Shown: positions 1-12,485 of the stretch, one piece after another
Layout: every line of letters starts with the position of its first letter
Position numbering within the stretch: position 1 is the first letter of the stretch
NCBI RefSeq assembly: GCF_021018805.1
Contig: NC_086248.1
Location: forward strand, 57,851,485 to 57,915,484
Reading direction: 5' to 3'
Origin: Prinia subflava
Lineage: Eukaryota; Chordata; Aves; Passeriformes; Cisticolidae
Length of the DNA stretch: 64,000 nt
Program-made: the position numbers and the translations under genes
The notes under the pieces: generated by a model
Databases searched by the model: none
Seen by the model: the letters and a program-made list of their open reading frames with translations, nothing else
What the model was told of the DNA's origin: nothing

Positions 1-2767
1 TTGTTCTGCTTGTTTTTTAAACCAAGGTTATCAGTGTTTTGTTTGTTTCATGTGGTGACATTTGAGGGATTTCCACTTATGGCTGCACCATCTGAAAAAG
101 ATGCCAAAGCTAAAATGGACCTCATGTCACAAAGTCCACAAGAGTCTATGGAGTGTGGATTTCTCCCACATCACTGCTCTGTTCAGTGCATGGTACAATG
201 GATTTTCCTAGTAATGGCTGTGTGATGGTACAGGCTAGGGATAAGTCAACTGGAAGACTGGAGAGTGATTCCCAAGTCTTGTGTAAGGAGCTCAGTTCAA
301 GCTCTGTTTTGACTCCATTCATGAGCCGGTTTCTATATCTTTCTCTCCATGCTCAGGCTTTCAAATTTCTAGAAATTACCTCAAGCGCATGAGCTTGAAT
401 AGGGTTTCACCATGTTGTAGTAAGACAGTCATGAAACCAAAACTAAAGAACATGCCAAGTAAAGCACCCAGCCTACAGACTAGATGTGGAAGCTATGTAT
501 TTTTTTGCAAAAGGAGTTGTCCCTACAGGTAATTCTTACTCCAAAATCAGAAACCTCAAGTCCTTTCTGAATGGCATCCACCAGGGTTTGGGCAGAAACA
601 AAAGAGGGGAGATGCTTTGCCTTTAGGGAGATGGCTGTGACTTCCAGGCATACTCTGCTCCTGAAAGATGGAAACTCCTGTTGTGCACAGGGGTAATGTG
701 CAGCTTTGAGCATATGGAAGGTAGGAGCTTCTTGCCTCTTTGAGAAGCAGTATATGATTTATCTCTAGCTCAGTAGGGAAAAACATCTGGTGTGCCTTTC
801 TGGAAAGATTGCTGGGCCCTGACCTCCTTTGACCTGATTTAATTGAGGATTTTGCCAAGCTTATTACATGGGATGTTCTTTGGCAGCACTGAGCTAACAA
901 AGCAGGCTGATCACAAATTATCGTTTACATGTGCACAGAATGAAACATAAAAATAGCTCTTAAAAAAAATTTTCCTTTTCACTGACATATAATAACCTTC
1001 CTTTTGTAACCTGTCACAGACCTCAAGATCAGTATGACAAAACATCTCAGCATGACAAAATAGCTCAGCTTCCTCAATTTTGTATCTTCCCAGACACATT
1101 ACTAACATAAGGCTGAAAAATGAAAAAAAAATGTATATACCATTATTTTTACATATTTTTTTCTTTTTTAAAAACTACATTACTGTTCCTACAGATATAC
1201 CCATTTTGTGTCTGTCTACCAGCAATGTCAGCCAATATTTACTGATGCACCTGCTTTACCTTTTACATATTCCCACAAATTAAATACATGGGACATACTA
1301 ACATATTTGCTCATATTTCAGGAAAAAATATCCATTGTATACACAAACAATTTGCTTTTGAAGTATTAAACCTCAGGTTGTTGGCCTGACAGTCCATTTC
1401 ATGACATGAATGAGTGCGACAACATGATAGATCAAAAAGGAATTACAGCTGGAATTACTTTTCCTTACTGTTTTTAGGCAAGATGTCATTTTTTCAGAAC
1501 ATTATTCATTAAGTTAAAAGGTGGTTCCACACTCTGAGAAGTAATATTTCAAACTTCTCAATGAAAATGAAAACTATATTAAAATGTAACTGGCCTTGGT
1601 TTTATTTGAAGAAGCAGTCTAGAAATTCTCCTGTTGTAACTCATCACCTTGACAATGGATATGTTTCTGGGCTTAAGACAGTTAATAGGAAAGCCAGTGA
1701 CAGCAATTTTTATTGTTCCCATAACAATTAAAAAGTGATCAAGTCTCACAGTGACTCCCCTACTATTAAGAGTTTTTTCCATGTTTGAAAGCTAACAAGA
1801 CTAGAGATTTTCACCTTTATGAAATGTTATTAACTACAAAACTGAATAATTTGCCAAATCTGTGGAACAAAAAAACACTGGTGACTTAACAGCTCTTAAG
1901 GTTCATTGCAGGACTGGCTGTAGTATTCTTGTTTAGGAAGTATCTGACCTAAGGTTACTACATACTGTACGTTGACATCAGTAGCATTTCTAAGTGTCAG
2001 GAAAGGAGACACAATTAATTGGCTGACAGAATTGCTCAAGACTCATATGTGAGCTTGTTATTTTCCCTTTACTTTCCTTTTTTGCCATCTTTTGTTTTCT
2101 GTTTTGCTGTTTCATGTTTATGTTATAGAAAGAAACAGGTAAAGAATCCCTTGCCTGGGATCAATGTAGGATCCAAAAGAGCTACAGAAATGGGAAAACT
2201 TGAGTGAATATGAGGCTTGTGTATTGCCTGTCAAGCTCTGCAATTTCACCAATAAATTCTAAATTTCAACCAAATTCAGCAGAAGTGGAAACTTCTAAGA
2301 TGACAAGTCCCTAGAAAATATCATAAAAATTAATTGTGAGGAAGACAAAAGTAAAGTTTGAGTTCAGTCCTTATCTTACTTCTGTGCTGTGCAAGTGATG
2401 CTGTCAGCACTCAGTGTTCTAAATCAGCTGTGCTGCCTCTTGCCCAAACAGGTAACGTGTGGCAGGGAAATAGGGGTGTTGTGAGAACCAGGGCTGGAGC
2501 ATGGAATATGGGATACTGAGAAACTAGGATCGTTACTGCAGAGGAGATTCTGGGGATATAAGAGCAATCTGATGGTGCAGTGGGAGCTTTGATTAGTATC
2601 AAGGGAAAATTAGAAGTCTTCAGTGACCATATGGATATGCAGAAGACAAGTGCTGTTTGGATAGCAGCTTGGATCTGTTACACTACTTTCTTCTTTACAT
2701 GTTTGCCCCTTTAGTCACCCCATCCCCTTATCTTTTTTTCTCCCTTCTCTGCTTGACAAGCTTCCTC

Positions 2768-2880
2768 ACTTACGTCACAGCCAAGGTAGTCATAAGTCAG
2801 CTGAGAAATGAGGAATGAATAATTTCCTTCCCCTTGGGGCACTAGCACGTCACTGCCATGACACACTTAGGTCACCTGTC
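2768..2880. promoter_or_regulatory. Cluster of CRE-like, nuclear-receptor half-site and E-box motifs
   Basis: Within about 110 bases there is TTACGTCA (2770-2777, one mismatch from the palindromic cAMP response element), ACGTCA (2847-2852), AGGTCA (2869-2874, a nuclear-receptor half site) and an overlapping CACCTG E-box (2873-2878). CpG is rare in the surrounding DNA, so two ACGTCA cores so close together is mildly notable. Enhancer function is inference. The same bases also form a possible minus-strand micro-exon (2774-2800), which I consider less likely. Confidence 0.25.
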
Positions 2881-4440
2881 TTCCCAGCAAGAGCACAGCA
2901 AGGACACTGTGTAACCCAACAACTTCAGTGCAACTCCTCCCTTTGGAAGAGCCACCCTAGTGGCTACAAGATTGGGGGTTTACATTCTTAGTGAGTTCTG
3001 TTAGCTTTTACCTGCAAGATTTATTTTTTCAAAAAACAAAACAAAATGAAATACAGACTCATGGAGGAGTTTTAAAGCAAAGTGAAAGGAGAGTTCTTTC
3101 TCAAGTAAAGAAAGCACAAGATCACAGCAAGACTGGTGAATGTAAGGCATGCAGGTTGCATAGCAAGCCTGACCTTGAGACTGCATGACCCGTCTTGGAG
3201 ATGTCACTTTGTCATGCTGTGCCCAGTTTCATCTAGTTAGAAAAGAGCTCACCACTCCTGTCTTTAGATATGCAGTGTTGCTGATTTATTGTGCTTATCT
3301 TTTCAGAGTATTTTGTGACACACAGCTAGAAGGCACTGTAGAAATATAAATGACTGTTTGGGAATTGGTACAGTTCTGTTACCATCTATTCAGCCTCTCG
3401 GAGAGTGCACTCAGGTCTCTAAGAGAAAATGGAGTTCATGTCAGCAGTTAGATGAATCAAAGAAAAAAGATAATGGCAGAGATAGATGAGGAGAAGAGGG
3501 AAGTATGCACAGTATAAAGAAAAATATGGCTGAGTGACAACTGCCTCAGGAAAATAAATTTGAGGTGAATGAGAGAGGGAAGTACAAATGGAAGGGGTGT
3601 GCCCACTCAGCAGTACTGTCCTTGGTGGAATGCAAATGTGAACTTGTATCTGAATGCAGAGATGGTGTCAGTCCTTGTCAGAGAGAGGAGGCTTCAAGTT
3701 TATCAGCTCCTGACACTCTTGTGTGCTCCGTGTCTGGCATGCAGCTCATGTACCCTGAAATAAGAAAATTGTTTTACAGCCTGAAGCTGCTCCTATAACA
3801 CACTGAACTTGACACAGATCTCTTCCAGCGTGACCAAGCTGGAGGAAGTAAGCAACAGCACTTGTTTTCCTGCCCCTGTAAACTCATTCTGCTTTCTGTC
3901 TCTGACTAACACAGTAAGAACAAGACAGTTAAAAAAAGGCCCTAAAGTGTAGCTCTTGAGATTCATGACAGACCTTAAGAGAATTTCCCCAGTGTAAGCT
4001 GAGGAGATTTAGAGAGATTGCCTTTCCTTAGCTGAAAATGTTTTAAGAATGTGTTAACAGCATATAAATTAAAAAGGGATTGAAGGCTGGAGCTTTAACA
4101 TCAATGCCACAGGAGGACAAGTCAGTGCAAGATCAAGCAGTTGTGGAAATAAAATCAAAGCAATGTCAGACTGATTAAGAATAAACCGCATCAGAAGTGC
4201 AACTGGTAAGAGCCTTAATCATTCAGAGTCAAATAAAGCAGGGACTACAGTATTCCTTAACACCACTTCTTGGAGAGATTTTTCTAACCAGAATCAGAAT
4301 GCAAAAAAAGTATAGTGCAATAGGCTGTCTGTGGTCCTCAGATGAAAGATGAAGACTGGACTTATCCGGGCCAAATGGGGACAAATATGGGATATCTAGT
4401 GCCTGAGATCATGTAGTTCACTCTTCTGTGGCATATGTTA

Positions 4441-4469
4441 TCTATCTCTCTCTCTCTCTTTTTTTTTTT
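4441..4469. repeat. TC microsatellite and T-run
   Basis: A short alternating TC tract runs directly into about eleven consecutive T residues. It is simple-sequence DNA with no evidence of function. Confidence 0.85.
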
Positions 4470-7400
4470 AGATTTCTCCTTTACATCTGTTGCAGGAAGT
4501 TAACTACAACAATGAACTAGCTTGTATTTGTATTTTTCCTGTTTCATTCTATCATTCTATTCCATAGAGGGCTGTGTTGTCAAGGAGCTCTAAGACCTGT
4601 GCTCCACATTTTTCAGTATGGAGAACACTTCTATTTGCTAGGCTGGCAACTGCTGTGTAAGCTTTTCAGTCCTTTTTAATCACTCTGCCTCCCGTAGCAA
4701 GCTACTGTGAATTAGTTCTTTGGGGCTCATTATCCAAACTCCTTTACCACCCTTGAGAAGGAACAAGAGGTACTGAAGAAAGCCCAAGGGGATATCCTCT
4801 GCTTAATGAACCTCTGCTGTGCCTGTAGAGCCACAGTGCCAAGAGGAGGAGGGAAGGGTCATGGCTGGGATGTATCATGTTCTGGATAATAGTGCATGAG
4901 AATGGATCAGAGCAGCCATGAAACTGCTTTGCAAGACACTGGAAGTCAAGTTGGCTCTAAATGATACCAGGAAACAGAAGGATAAGGACACTGAAAACTT
5001 CCTTTACCCATGTCCTCACTTGGCGTTTGGACTCAGGCTGCCGTGCTGAAGTCACTGACAACTGAAAGATCAGTAACCGGAAAGATGAAGGAAAAAGTCC
5101 AATATTTCTGCTTTTTCTTGATGTTTTCTCTGATTCCAGAGAATCTGACCTCCTTGCCTTGACAGCATGCCAAGGCAGGGAGGCAGGGCTCTTCACAAGT
5201 AGCAGTCACCCTAACCGACAGAAGATAAATGCAATTGCATGCCCTTGTACTTCTGCTGATGGATTTTACTTGCCCAGATGCTGCAGATTTAGAGTGGAGA
5301 GCTAGCAACTGAGATTTTGAATGAAAGGGTGTTTACCCCTCTTGCTCGGCAAATGTGGGAGCAACAAAGATCCTCACTTTTACAACAGAAAAAGAATTCT
5401 TCCCTGTTCTGCATGCTGATTGGAAACCTGCTGAGAAAAAGTTTTACAATATAAGGCTCCTCTCCCTCATTAACAGAAGCATCTCAGGTGCAGGAGATAG
5501 GAGGAAACAAAGCACTTACAAGAAATGCTAAAGCTTCAAACTCAACACAAACCTCTCTGTGGGCTGGAGGTGCATACTATTATTCCAGATTTTCACTTCA
5601 TTAAAACTCGAGGGATTTTGACTCATTAAACCTGCTCATCCCAGGATTACTATTTAATTGCAGTTTTCAACTCATCTGTTGTGCTATCTGTTGCTCTGTC
5701 AAAGTTGTGCTCACAAGGAAACGCATGAGAAAAAGGAACCAAGGCAAAATTTGTTTCTGTGGTCAGTCACTGCCTGGAGCTCTCTCACTGGCTTTTAAGT
5801 ATCTTGTGAAAGTGTGACTGAGCCTGAAACAGTTACATCTGAATAGATTAGGCTGTGAATATCTTTATGAAGTTAGGGAGGTTCTGTTACAGGTACAGTG
5901 TGTTCTTACAGCTAGCTGCATCAATATGAAGAGTGCAGAGAGGCACACTGGCTGTGCACAACTGCACCACATTCAGCAGTAGAGTGTTTGAATATGAACA
6001 AGGCTCTCATTTTGGTCTCAGTTCTTTCCTTCTCTCCCTGTTGAATGAATAAATCTGCTTTGTTCCTGTTTATGTGATACAAGTGGGTGAGAATTAACAG
6101 TTTGGAATAACTGGTTTGGGTTATTAACTTGGGTTCATGAATAAACAGAATGACTGCTGCCAGGGAATCATGCATTAATTATCCTTGAGCTATGCTGTGG
6201 TGGAAGAGTGATAGAGAACCAGCACATATATTACAAGCTTTTGACGGTTTTATTATTATTAGCATTGCTAAAAGGAGAAAACTGATAAAAACTGCTTTTC
6301 CTGTCTGCCTCTGGACTGTGCAGGGGGCTGCAATTCAGGCACCTCCTCTAGAACGTGAATGACAGATGAGTTGTAGTTATTTTTTTTGTTGTTGTGATCA
6401 TTACTAGCCAGTCAGGGAAAGAACAGAAAGATCCCATTGTGTTATCTCTTGCACTGGACATCCACTTGGCTTCCATAAAACTGCTAACTGTGGCTGTTCA
6501 TCTTGGAGCCAGCTCTGGTAATGAAGTAGTTAAGTAAGACCTGCAGAAAACCCCAGAGAAATGCACTGATTAAACACTTCAATTTTATCTTCTACCTTTC
6601 TTCTTGCCTGGTCTTCTTCCGGCCTTGGCAGTGCGTGCTCTTGTGTTTTTCTGAAAAAGCTGGATGGGAAATTATTTGGTTCAACATATGTGAAGGAAGT
6701 GGAAACAGCTGGGGGCCAAAGGCAGAATGTCGCTGGCAAGGCAAGTTGTTATTTTTATACAGAGCTGTTCAGTTAGAGATGTAGAGATGTCATTCCACTT
6801 GGCCCAGTTTTACCTTGATGCCTCCTATTAATCCTCTTGCCTTTGAGCATTTTGTCTCAGTAGTTTACGCACCTGCATGTTTATGCATTGTGATCCATTG
6901 CAGCTTCTCCTTATCTCTCCCTTTCCTCAGCACTTTTCTCTTCCTTTTCCTCTCCTACCCCCACTCCTACAGATACCGGGGGCAATGGGAGGGACCTGGC
7001 CCAGTTTTGTCTGTCACCTTCCCAGCCCTTCCTCTTCCAAAGGGCAAGAGAGCCTAGGGTGAGACTTGGTCTGAAGGAAAAGAGCCAGCCACCCTCTGCC
7101 TAGTTTGAAGAGACAGACCAAGGATGAGTTGAGAGAAAATTATTAGGCAGGGGAGAGGATGGGATTTCCATGGTGCCTGGGGAAATGGTCTGATTTAAGT
7201 AATTTGCATGAAGCAATAATGCGACAGGACTTAAAACTTCAATTGTATGGATGATATTTTCTACTTTGTATTATTATGTACAATTATATGTATGTATTAC
7301 ATTATTTTATATTCTAGGGTGATAGAGCAGGAACACATAATCACCAGTTTTGGGGCAGGAGAAAGCCATAAGTTATTCCATTAGGAAAACAGAGCTGTTA

Positions 7401-10400
7401 CTCTCTTAGAAGAGCAAAAAAATAATGTAGTAAGTGATGCTGTATCAAGGCAAAGAATAAAATTGTCTCCTTTTTTTCCACCCTTTCCCTGTATGTTTCA
7501 AAAATTCCCCTTCAAGTCTATCATAACTTATTTCCTGTAATTAATTCAGCCAAGCAGACTGGCACATTTTTGCCTGTCACATGGAGATCTTGCATAATGT
7601 GGGTGAAGCACACAGATATACTTGGGCCTTGATTATACCAAGGCCACTTTATATGGCCACAGGGATCACTCTTGGTGTTTTTATTCAAACATCAAAGACC
7701 AAGGCCATTCTGTTATTTCTTCCTGGTTTGCTAAGGAAAGATAGATTTAGTTGCAGAGCTCTTACTGCTGTTTTGTTACCGTTTTGTACAAAGCCTTATA
7801 AATTCCTGGGAACTGAAAAACACTTCCAAGCAAAACACGATTTTGACTATTGGCTTCCGTGTGAGAGCTTTATAGTCTGATTCCTATGTCAAAGATCCCA
7901 TAAGACTTATTCAGAGTCAGAATGGCAAGATTCAGGGTTTTTTTTGTATCATTGACTCTGAAACAGGAGTTCAGCAGTCTTATGCAGAGAGGAGCAACGA
8001 GGCTCAGAGCCACCTCACTGACTCCTGCCACAGAAGTCTTTAAAACAGCCTTAATTCTGATAACCTCCCTGACATAATTTCAAACTGTCATATTAAGTGT
8101 GTCACTAACAGTATTTCTCAGAACCCATCTTTGTCTTCTAATAGTTTATTTGTTGAAATATATTTAGTACCTTCTAAGGCTCAGTAAAGAAGTTGCTATA
8201 TTTATGTATTTTATGTGCAAGACATTTGGTTATGCAGTACCATTAAGTGACTATAGGAACATTAAGCTTAATAGATATGGCAGTTGCTTTACCTGATTTT
8301 TTTATTAATGCTTTTGAAGTGTTTACTTGTTATGTATTTATCATATGCAATAAAATACTCCAAGGGCAAAGAGCAAATGGGTTAAGCCAGTGTAAAAAGT
8401 GAAGCTAATATCAGTTAGCTTGCCATTGCTTTCTCCCATTAAGCTGTCATGGATCTTAGCCCTGGCTGCTGCACTTTTTTTTTCAATTTTTTTTAAAGAT
8501 CCTAGGTTGCAGCTATGCTTCTGTCAGTAATGATAAGCTGTTGCTATTGATGCCAGCTAATTACTTCATTTCTACCATCAGATGTTTTCCATTTTAGAAT
8601 CCTTTGATTTCCTATCAGTCAGATGGTAAAAAGAAGAGAGAGGTTCTGTAATAAAACTTCCAAAGAACAAACAGAAAATAAAATCTATTTAGAGTCTAAC
8701 AATATAATTCTTGCCTTCTTTCTAGTTCAAAGGGACAAATTGCCAGCAGCCTCTGAAAAACCAGAACATGTACAAGACTTTATTATAGCCAACGATTTCA
8801 GGAAATATTGACAGATCTAGTTCTAAGGCAGAATTTCCTGCTTCCTGCCTTGATGGATAAAATACTGACACACACAAATTCATCTGCTCATTTTGAATAT
8901 GTGCTGACAGAAGCAGTCTGACTTTCAGAGCAGTATACACTCCAGGTGTACACACTCGGGATGTCCCTGACTACACAGAGCGAGACTCTTGCATCCTGTT
9001 TGACATCCCTGGGGATTTTCAAGAGGAAAACATAAGCTGTCATGGACTCGTGATGGCAGAGGTATGAAGGTGACACCCAGTGTGCATACAGGAGAAGGAG
9101 CATTGCCTCCTGCCAGGCTTCAGCACGTTTTTGTCTTCATGAAGAGAAATTGGCTAAACTTTAACAGCAGCAGTTCAAAATGGTTTCAGTCACTTTCTCT
9201 AAATTTCTGTTCATTTGTTGCTGTCTCCATCCTTTTGGACTTCTTTCTGAAGAGGCCACATGAAAACCTTCTAAAGGAAAAAAACCTAAACCTCACTTGA
9301 CTGATTATATTTTGGGTGTCATTAAAATAAATAGTTTGTTCAGATACTGTGCTGACAAAGACAGTATTAAAAAAAAAATGTAGGGGGACTTTGATAAAGT
9401 AATATACAGCAAATGTAGTTGCATACATTATGGGATTTCATGCTAGAGGAGTGTGGTTCATGATCATGATGGGAGTGAAAACTCCTGTGAGAAGATAACA
9501 TTAAAGAAGCAGCAAAAGTTTGGGGTAGGCTGTGGTTGTTGGCACTTAACACACATCTAAGCTATGCATCTGAAAGCCATTCAAAGGGCCTAACTTGCAT
9601 GAGAGCGCCAGGAAACACTACTTTATTTGTAGACATCCTGGGCAGCTGTTGTCAGACTATAAGGAAGAAACAGAGAAAGCACAGAAAGGAAAAAGCCTGA
9701 ATGTAATGTATCTTTTTGGACTGAACAATCTGTCCTCTTCTTCTGAAACGCTGCAAGCTTAAGGAGACTTCAAACACCTAAAAAGCTGTAATTAGAGCCT
9801 TCTTCTGAAACATGCATTTGTTTCCCTGACACTATGCTGGAGAATTCCTGTTTTCCTGTTGTTTCCTGTGGCATAAACATTTATTTTAAATTTCTTTTGT
9901 CATCTGGGAAGATGTTGTCTGGGGAAGATGTGCTTTCACATGACATTGTTCCTTCCCGCTGCTGTTTTTGTGGCCTCAAAGGCAAATGCAGGATATTCCT
10001 CTTCCAGTTCCTTCAGTGCCTCTGCTTATTCCAGTATCTCTGATCAACTAATTTGCAGTGATGTCAGCATTTCTGAAGAGCTGATGTAATTGCATAAAAG
10101 TAATGTAGAACAGACTAGCATTGAATTTCCTTGAAAAGGCTGAAACATTCTTCAAGCTTGTATAGATTACAGAGGATTTGAACAATAACATAAAGTATTT
10201 CAAGTACTGTGATGTATGATTCAGTAGATGCTAAAATGAAATGAGGGTGAACATCAGATTAACATAATTTATCTAGACCCTTGGGGTCAAGAACAAGTTT
10301 GGCAAAACCCTCAGAAGACTTTTTATCAATTGGGACAATCCAGGTGAAATTGATCCTCTCTGTGCATGGCCCTGATATGCACTATCTCTCAAATCCTTTT

Positions 10401-12251
10401 CTTGCTGTACTTCTGTGACAACTATATGACTCAAGTTGCTTAGCAGGTGATATCCTGTATCAACACTAAGAATTAGAAAGGTAGGAGAACTTCAATTAGT
10501 GGCTGGTGTGCACTGATAATTGTATTTAAGATTCTGCTTTGCCTTCTGCACATCATTTCTCTGTGGCTACAAAGCAGTGATCTGGACTGAGCAGTACGGT
10601 GGATAAGTTGTGCTAAGAAAGCATTAATGGGAAAAGTCTCATAGCTTTGTAAACTGGGAGCTGCAGAGAACCCACTTTAAAATTAGCACACAGGTGTGCT
10701 CATACAAGAAGTGCTTGGCCTGATTTACTGCATGACCTAATGACTCATGGCCACATGGTTAAACACTGCTGGATAATCTAGCTTAACTTTTTAATAGTTG
10801 CACTAAATCATTTAAGTAAACCTTCAGAAAGGCAGGTGTGAAGGAAGGAGTTCCTTGGCTGAGACCCTTATAATCTCAAAAACAGAAGAGTAACATGAGG
10901 AATCCTGTCTTTTGAGATGACATGTAAAGTCCACTTTATTAAAGGTGCTTTCTGAAGGCTGTAATCTGATGAAAGCATTGAAGTTTCTGTTCATCAGGAC
11001 AGAAAATGAGAGGCAGGTGCGTGTGTGTGCTTTACTCTGAAGAAATGGGTGGGAATTATACGTAAAGATCATGTGGGTTTATCTCCTACTAGAAATTCCA
11101 TGGCACTAGTTGACCTCGGCCTTCATTCAGTAATGCTCTTTCTCCTGTAATGCTGTAAATGACTCTAAAATTGGTTTGCTTCAGCATCATGTGAAGGAGA
11201 AAAGGTAGAAAGGAAATATGAATAATCAAGTCAATTGTGTAGCAAACAGAAAACACATAGGACCGGTTTTAGACAGATGTGCCCATGATCAACTGAAAAG
11301 GGTATGGTGGAAGGGCTAGTGATCCAGTGATTTGTTATAAATTAATTAACCCCTATGGGTGATTAACTCCTTTGTACAAAGATTTATATTTCAATAGAAA
11401 GATATGCAGTCTAAAGAACAGTGAATTTTTTTGTGATGCACTTACCTTGCAATTGTTTGCTCCACAATTGTATGAAGACTGTGATAAGGAGGAAAGGTTA
11501 TATCTTGTCTCAGTGAAGGTTTCAGTATATAGTTTTGGTTGTTGGCAAGCCAGCCCATGAGATACCTACAAAAATGTTGGTCATTTTAGAAATCTGGCTT
11601 CTTCTCTCCTCAAGGAGCCTTGGCCACCTTCCCTTCCTCCTTCTGACCAGAGCACTGTCAGTATGTAAGTCTGCCATCCTAACTATGGAAATTTTCAAAT
11701 CAACCATAAATATCATTGTCCATAAAGGTATTTTCTTAGGCCCTGGTGTTCCTACAGAGTTTACAGCAGCTGGCAAGGCATTGGGTCTTTCAGTAGAGTC
11801 TGTTTTGGGAGAGGGTGTGGATACCAGGCTCTGGCAGAGGAGAGCAGGGGGTTGGGGGTGTGAGTGTGAGCAGAGGGGAGGAAAGGGCTGCCTGCTACTC
11901 TGCAGGTTGGTGCTACAGCTCAAGGAGCAGAGGCTGAAGTGGCTGTGGTGGCTGGGATGTCAGTGGGCTGTTTGATCAGGCAATATTGCAGCTTCTCCAA
12001 GCAAGGTCCCTTCAGTTGGACTAGGCCTGAGTACTGAGAGCTGAAGCAAAACATAAATACAGTGTGGGTGTCAGCTGCTCCTTGGTACCTGACTGGGTAT
12101 GCATTCTTACTACCTGATAAATTTTATCTCTGTTTCAGTGATGATTCACTCTCCCTGAAGGATAATGTATGTTGTGTTTACTATAGAGAAGTGGCATGTA
12201 AATAAGCAGTCAATGCAAATTAGCTGGCACAAATGCACCACTACTTAGAAT

Positions 12252-12272
12252 CCGAAAAATGTGATTTTTCGG
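12252..12272. repeat. Small perfect inverted repeat (9-bp arms, 3-nt loop)
   Basis: The arms CCGAAAAAT and ATTTTTCGG are exact reverse complements around the loop GTG. Each arm carries one CpG in an otherwise CpG-poor stretch. It lies about 80 bases before a candidate splice acceptor. It is too short to be a microRNA precursor and may be coincidence. Confidence 0.6.
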
Positions 12273-12352
12273 GTGACTTCGTGTATTTTTCATATTCTTA
12301 CTCTTCTATTTAAAAAGAGTCTTTTCCCTTCTTTATGATGCTTCCTTACCAG

Positions 12353-12485
12353 AAGCAGCAGGGTGTGGTTTTGCGGAAAGATTGATGTGGGAGGAGGCTT
12401 AAATTAGATGTCAATAAAATTCAGAGTAGGAAGGAAAAAGTCATTATGAAAGAGCTTATCGCTGTTGCTTCCATTACCAAAGCAG
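12353..12485 (+). other. Candidate non-coding exon
   Basis: A 133-bp block is preceded by a pyrimidine-rich tract ending in CCAG (12,349-12,352) and followed by the donor GCAG|GTGAGT at 12,486. All three forward frames contain stops, so if real it would be an untranslated or long non-coding RNA exon. It is the most upstream of four + strand exon-like blocks between 12 and 26.5 kb. The acceptor tract is interrupted by purines and is weaker than those of the later blocks. No homology is recognised. Confidence 0.22.

Larger units (their letters stand above)
1..12352. other. Gene-poor stretch, no supported gene
   Basis: I see no gene here. The DNA is AT-rich with frequent stops in all six frames, and the open frames present are short, overlap on both strands and show no recognisable protein motif. 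The stretch holds a CRE-like motif cluster near 2.77-2.88 kb, a short TC/T tract near 4.45 kb and a small perfect hairpin at 12,252-12,272, listed separately. No avian LINE, LTR or SINE was recognised. It could be intergenic or the intron of a gene whose exons lie outside the window. Confidence 0.6.

Noticed and set aside
402..417. A 16-base phrase identical to part of the primate Alu consensus (GGGTTTCACCATGTTG)
   Set aside because: Nothing else on either side is Alu-like and the window carries avian repeats. Coincidence, not contamination.
4541..4563. ATTCTATCATTCTATTCC resembling the CR1 tail octamer array
   Set aside because: No CR1 3' body precedes it on either strand.
11522..11975. Overlapping frames of 130-146 codons on both strands
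   Set aside because: Opposed overlapping frames in a locally GC-rich stretch are typical of chance. Neither resembles a known protein or has paired splice sites.
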